A stretch of DNA of 9,545 nt from Spirochaetia bacterium (GTDB taxonomy: Bacteria > Spirochaetota > UBA12135), in the NCBI GenBank assembly GCA_003497555.1, contig DNNS01000768.1, positions 1 through 9,545 on the forward strand. The letters are read 5' to 3'. A model generated the notes under the pieces. That model was not told the origin of the DNA. It saw nothing but the letters and a program-made list of their open reading frames with translations, and ran no database searches. Numbering within the stretch: the first letter of the stretch is position 1; each line of letters begins with the position of its first letter. The position numbers were made by a program, and so were the translations under genes. Shown here piece by piece: positions 7,241-9,545 of this stretch.

Positions 7241-7606
7241 TCAAGGAAAATTAATCCTGCCGACTTCCCGGTAGAAATTGCTTATGGTTTTCAGATATTC
7301 CGCATGAGAAATTCCAAGATAATCATGCACAGCAATATTTCTGTTTTCGAGAAATGCAAGCCATTTTTCTACATCAGCAATCAAACCGAGGCGCCCTGCC
7401 GCCTTGATAGAATCCCGGGGGCTGAAAACTTCCAGTCCTTCTTTTATGGCATATTGTTTAAAGTATTTCCATGTATATTCAAAGCAGGTTTCAAAGCATT
7501 TTGCAATACCCGCATAAAAAAAATTATTTTTTAATGCCTTATTTTTATATTTCAGGGCGTTTTTAAGATCATTTACAGCATTGGCAAGTTTTTTTTTTTC
7601 AGGCAT
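7241..7606 (-). CDS. hepT: HEPN-domain toxin, HepT/HI0074-type nucleotidyltransferase-partner protein
   Basis: A 121-residue four-helix HEPN protein. The pattern CFETCFEYTWKYFKQYAIKE, then SPRDSIKAAGRLGLI, then EKWLAFLENRNIAVHDY matches HI0074-type 'nucleotidyltransferase substrate-binding' proteins. It contains the RX4HXY motif (R89, H94, Y96). In studied MntA-HepT pairs, HepT is an RNase toxin cutting tRNA or mRNA at this motif, and the antitoxin silences it by adding AMP to the motif's tyrosine. I start at ATG 7604-7606, overlapping the antitoxin stop by 8 nt, with GAGG 6 nt upstream inside the antitoxin gene. A TTG at 7639 would extend it by 11 residues but has a poorer context. Codons 3-6 contain an A11 tract. 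The symbol reflects family, not tested function. Confidence 0.85.
   Translation of the reverse strand: MPEKKKLANAVNDLKNALKYKNKALKNNFFYAGIAKCFETCFEYTWKYFKQYAIKEGLEVFSPRDSIKAAGRLGLIADVEKWLAFLENRNIAVHDYLGISHAEYLKTISNFYREVGRINFP
7589..7599 (-). repeat. A11 homopolymer at the start of the toxin gene
   Basis: Eleven consecutive A on the coding (minus) strand cover the end of codon 3 through codon 6 of the HEPN gene and include the last base of the antitoxin stop codon. It is one of the longest single-base runs in the window. A one-base slip would shift the toxin frame while leaving the antitoxin reading frame intact. Confidence 0.9.
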
Positions 7607-8159
7607 TGGCTGCCTCATCCTGCAACAGGATCCAGTCAATTTGCCTTCCGGCCAGAAACATCCATGATTTTGATATATTTTTCAGAAAATCATTATCTGC
7701 ATTTTTCAAATTGACAATATCCATGCTATAGGGTAATTTATCTTCCAGGGTTCTGCTGAACATTCGTATTTTAAGATACTCTGCATGCGTTATTTTTTTT
7801 GCGGAATAAATGCCGATATCCCAATCGGAATATTTTTTATTGCTGCGCCGGGCTCGGGAACCGAATAAAATAAAGGTAACAGAGGGAAACTGCGTATTCA
7901 TTTGATCAACATAAGCTGCTATTTTACGGTTAATAACAATATTTTTTTTATCTGTTTTATTAACAAGAATATCGACGGGATTAATATACAAAGCGGAAAG
8001 TATTTTTTCAAAACTTTTTGAAAACACCGGATTGCCGGATAAAAAACGGCTGACTGTATTTTTATGAATATCAAGTTCGGCCGCCAGTTCCTTAATTGAA
8101 TTATATCCTTTTGTTTTGATAATTGTTTTGAATTTATTTATGTCAATTAAAAATGCCAT
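7599..8159 (-). CDS. mntA: HTH-MNT fusion: MntA-type nucleotidyltransferase antitoxin with N-terminal DNA-binding domain
   Basis: A 186-residue two-domain protein. Residues ~20-44 form an XRE/LacI-like helix-turn-helix (SIKELAAELDIHKNTVSRFL, then SGN). Residues ~75-175 form a minimal nucleotidyltransferase: LFGSRARR at 98-105, with G100-S101, then D112 and D114 completing GSx10DxD, and D147 (SMDIVNL) as the expected third metal-binding acid. All three acids are kept, so the enzyme should be active. Known MntA proteins inactivate their HepT partner by transferring AMP units from ATP. Plain MntA lacks a helix-turn-helix, so this one may also repress its own promoter. It overlaps the toxin gene by 8 nt, antitoxin first. 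No Shine-Dalgarno site precedes the ATG and the -10 box ends 6 nt upstream, which suggests a leaderless message. No alternative Met exists before residue 87. Confidence 0.85.
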   Translation of the reverse strand: MAFLIDINKFKTIIKTKGYNSIKELAAELDIHKNTVSRFLSGNPVFSKSFEKILSALYINPVDILVNKTDKKNIVINRKIAAYVDQMNTQFPSVTFILFGSRARRSNKKYSDWDIGIYSAKKITHAEYLKIRMFSRTLEDKLPYSMDIVNLKNADNDFLKNISKSWMFLAGRQIDWILLQDEAANA

Positions 8160-8165
8160 GAATAT

Positions 8166-8194
8166 ATTATAAAGTGCATATTTTCTTTAGTCAA
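8166..8194 (-). promoter_or_regulatory. Near-consensus promoter of the mntA-hepT operon
   Basis: Minus-strand TTGACT (8189-8194), a 17-bp spacer and a perfect TATAAT (8166-8171): 11 of 12 consensus bases. The ATG at 8159 is only 6 nt after the -10 box, so transcription should begin at or next to the start codon. A strong promoter fits a toxin-antitoxin operon held down by its own antitoxin. Confidence 0.7.
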
Positions 8195-8202
8195 CGCATA
8201 TT
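8176..8202. repeat. 7-bp direct repeat bracketing the -35 box, candidate HTH operator
   Basis: GCATATT occurs at 8176-8182 (inside the promoter spacer) and at 8196-8202 (just upstream of the -35 box). The copies are exactly 20 bp apart, about two helical turns, so both lie on one DNA face. On the coding strand both read AATATGC within the wider pattern A(A/T)AATATGC. Binding here would block polymerase, which fits autorepression by the helix-turn-helix of the adjacent antitoxin. The operator role is inferred. Confidence 0.5.
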
Positions 8203-8257
8203 ATTTTTTATACATCTCAATTATTTTTAATTTTTTATAGGATGACTGTGATAATTT

Positions 8258-8482
8258 CTATCCAAGCTGCGAATATTTTTTTTCTACTTCCCTGACTATT
8301 TCTGAAACCATACGGTGGAAAAAATTTTTGCCGGCAGTTTTCATTTTTCCGCTTCGCGGATCTGACTTTTTAGGAACTGTATAGCCTTCGCCCGGCCGTC
8401 CCGAAAACCCGCCCGAATCAACAATAGAAAATTTGCTGTATTTTAAATCATTCATTGGATTATCCATCAGATCTTTCAGCAT
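8258..8482 (-). CDS. Hypothetical 74-aa ORF, likely the C-terminal remnant of a creatininase-family gene
   Basis: The surviving open frame of a damaged gene. After MLKDLMDNPMNDLKYSKFSI it has a glycine-rich GGFSGRPGEG loop, a DPRSGKMKTAGKNFF segment and a final amphipathic helix (VSEIVREVEKKYSQLG). The order 'G.xGxP... (A/S)DPxxGK... VxxIVxEVEK' resembles the end of creatinine amidohydrolase-family enzymes, though the catalytic metal-binding part is absent. No ribosome binding site precedes the ATG at 8482, which sits inside a 12-bp palindrome (GCATATATATGC, 8479-8490). The upstream sequence continues the protein in other frames. I think it is not a functional gene, although a predictor could call it as one. 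Confidence 0.35.
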   Translation of the reverse strand: MLKDLMDNPMNDLKYSKFSIVDSGGFSGRPGEGYTVPKKSDPRSGKMKTAGKNFFHRMVSEIVREVEKKYSQLG

Positions 8483-8579
8483 ATATATGCGCAGATTGCC
8501 TCAATTGCCGTATCTATGCTGCACCCAGGTCAAGCTTTTTGTAATTACGAACTTTAACGGATTCCTCGGTAAATAAATA
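8258..8579 (-). pseudogene. Degraded gene spanning three reading frames
   Basis: Read on the minus strand, three protein-like pieces follow one another with almost no gap, each in a different frame. They are TEESVKVRNYKKLDLGAA ending at a TAG (8514-8516), SIDTAIEAICAYI (from 8520) ending just past 8482, and the 74-codon piece MLKDLMDNP... (8482-8258). Removing one AT from the ATATATAT run at 8481-8488 joins the second and third pieces seamlessly. A single-base change at the GCAGCA near 8518-8522 joins the first and second. This is the expected footprint of one ancestral gene broken by slippage. The creatininase-family assignment rests only on the C-terminal pattern and is weak. Confidence 0.45.
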
Positions 8580-8673
8580 CTAAACAAAAAAAGACTTGCC
8601 GGGAAGATAAAAATTGTATTCATTAAGCGTAATTAATGTTTAAGCATTCCAGTAAATCCTGTCTGCAATATTA

Positions 8674-9545
8674 TTATAATCCGGATTTGAATATTTCCCA
8701 GTCCGCTCCGTCAAAACCCTGCCAGAGTAAAATTGTATCATTAAGCGCCGGATAAGAATCATGCCCCTGGCGGATAATTTTTTCCGCTGTATTCATACCC
8801 TGTTTCCAGAAAAAAAGATCATATTCTTCAACTGCGCTGTTCCAGTATGAAAAAACAATTTTTTTGTTAAACATGGCTAAATGCTTGGCTAAATACTGCC
8901 TGCCCGAATTGTCCGTATTGATTCTTGCGGAAATACCGGCTTTATTATCAAAAAACGCGACCCGGTAAACATCCATATCTTTCCAGATAAAAACAATATC
9001 CTGATCATACACTGCAGGCTCTACTGTGTTGATATCCAGGACAAAATTAGCCATGTGCTGCAGATTTTTTAGATAATCTTTTCCAATAAGAGGCGCAACC
9101 AGTTTTGTACGGTCAAGAAAGCTAATTGTACCATTTTCGTATTGAACAAGATTCAAGGTGGTTTTTTTTTCATCCCACTGCTGCCAGATCAGCAGTTTTT
9201 CGCTGCAGGCGGGGAAATAATCATTTTCTTCATTTTTTGTAAGTGCACTTGTTTTGCCATTATCATACATCATAATTTCATAATCATTACCGTCCCAGGC
9301 GCACCAGATAATTTTATCGTTCCAGAAAACCGGAAAGGCGTCTTCGGTTTTATTTTCCGTTATGATTTTGATTTTACCATCCGCCAGATACTGTATTTCA
9401 TAATCTTCGCCGTCAAAAAAGGCCCATGCTCCACGGTTTACGTTGATTGCCGGGCGAAAAGCCGCGCAGGAAGGAACATTGGCGCCGTAACTGACAGCTT
9501 TGGATTTTAGTTTTTCAATAGAATCAGGAGACAGCGGTGCAGGAT
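8674..9545 (-). CDS. TolB-like beta-propeller protein (5' end outside window)
   Basis: The frame is open from the right edge of the window to TAA 8674-8676, giving at least 289 residues with the true start beyond 9545. It holds about six copies of a roughly 45-residue blade. Each blade has a hydrophobic strand, a Trp/Asp turn and a strand ending in Asn/Asp-Gly. Examples are GAWAFFDGEDYEIQYLADGK (38-57 of the visible part), KIIWCAWDGNDYEIMMYDNG (77-96), KLLIWQQWD, IVFIWKDMDVYRVAFFD, IVFSYWNSAVEEYDLFFW and ILLWQGFDGADWEIF. This is a TolB/WD-like propeller, normally a binding platform. Enzyme motifs are not visible, and a signal peptide cannot be judged. An internal ATG at 9273 is not the real start because the repeats continue upstream. 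The last blade is cut short, perhaps by a frameshift (8640-8686). Confidence 0.75.
   Translation of the reverse strand, partial: PAPLSPDSIEKLKSKAVSYGANVPSCAAFRPAINVNRGAWAFFDGEDYEIQYLADGKIKIITENKTEDAFPVFWNDKIIWCAWDGNDYEIMMYDNGKTSALTKNEENDYFPACSEKLLIWQQWDEKKTTLNLVQYENGTISFLDRTKLVAPLIGKDYLKNLQHMANFVLDINTVEPAVYDQDIVFIWKDMDVYRVAFFDNKAGISARINTDNSGRQYLAKHLAMFNKKIVFSYWNSAVEEYDLFFWKQGMNTAEKIIRQGHDSYPALNDTILLWQGFDGADWEIFKSGL

Noticed and set aside
7606..7639. Longer toxin start at TTG 7639
   Set aside because: It needs a rare start codon deep inside the antitoxin gene and adds 11 residues unlike family N-termini; ATG 7606 has a GAGG site at good spacing.
8517..8640. A 40-codon hydrophobic ORF (MNTIFIFPAS start) as a small membrane toxin
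   Set aside because: No ribosome binding site or promoter, it overlaps the pseudogene pieces in another frame and ends in a hydrophilic tail; likely chance.
9142..9510. Plus-strand 122-codon ORF opposite the beta-propeller gene
   Set aside because: Phe/Ile-rich translation antisense to clear propeller repeats that continue to the window edge; a shadow.
1..9545. CRISPR arrays, tRNA/rRNA genes, insertion-sequence ends or transposases
   Set aside because: No regularly spaced repeats, no cloverleaf-like segments, no transposase-like frames and no terminal inverted repeats were seen.

Overview
The window carries a polysaccharide-use operon and a toxin-antitoxin module, with eroded gene remnants lying between and beyond them. 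Nearly all convincing genes are on the minus strand, so the window reads right to left. GC content is moderate, with AT-rich gaps and good Shine-Dalgarno sites. The gene mix (a very large secreted GH20-like enzyme with a CBM9-like domain, a URO-D/MtaA-type protein, an AraC regulator and beta-propeller proteins) is what one finds in the PVC group, especially Lentisphaerota/Kiritimatiellota-like bacteria. That assignment is an inference from gene style, not a demonstrated taxonomy.

Left part (1-6254), catabolic locus: an AraC-family regulator (5197-6174) with its own sigma70-like promoter lies upstream of a second promoter (5151-5179). The second promoter drives a 1213-codon secreted glycoside hydrolase (1488-5129), a URO-D family protein (387-1448), a 45-codon ORF (246-383) and the start of an LVIVD-type beta-propeller gene (cut off at base 1). 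Gaps of 39, 3 and 17 nt point to one operon. The simplest reading is that AraC senses a sugar, the secreted enzyme trims the glycan outside the cytoplasm, and the URO-D-like protein handles a methyl or carboxyl group on a product. The last step is inferred.

Middle (6175-7240): the araC promoter region, a short plus-strand gene remnant behind a good ribosome binding site (6399-6527), a DUF1284-like cysteine-rich protein (6543-6989) and an orphan plus-strand 51-codon ORF (7064-7219).

Right part (7241-8202), MntA/HepT-type module: the antitoxin gene encodes a nucleotidyltransferase with the GSx10DxD motif and an extra N-terminal helix-turn-helix. It overlaps a HEPN toxin gene with the RX4HXY motif by 8 nt. 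The promoter is near consensus, sits so close to the ATG that the mRNA may be leaderless, and is bracketed by a 7-bp direct repeat spaced exactly 20 bp. The toxin gene begins with an A11 tract. These features suggest autoregulation and possibly frame-switching expression.

Far right (8258-9545): a degraded gene whose best surviving piece resembles a creatininase-family C-terminus, and the 3' part of a TolB-like beta-propeller gene that may also have a frameshift at its end. The clustering of decayed genes around the toxin-antitoxin pair suggests an accessory, rearranged region.
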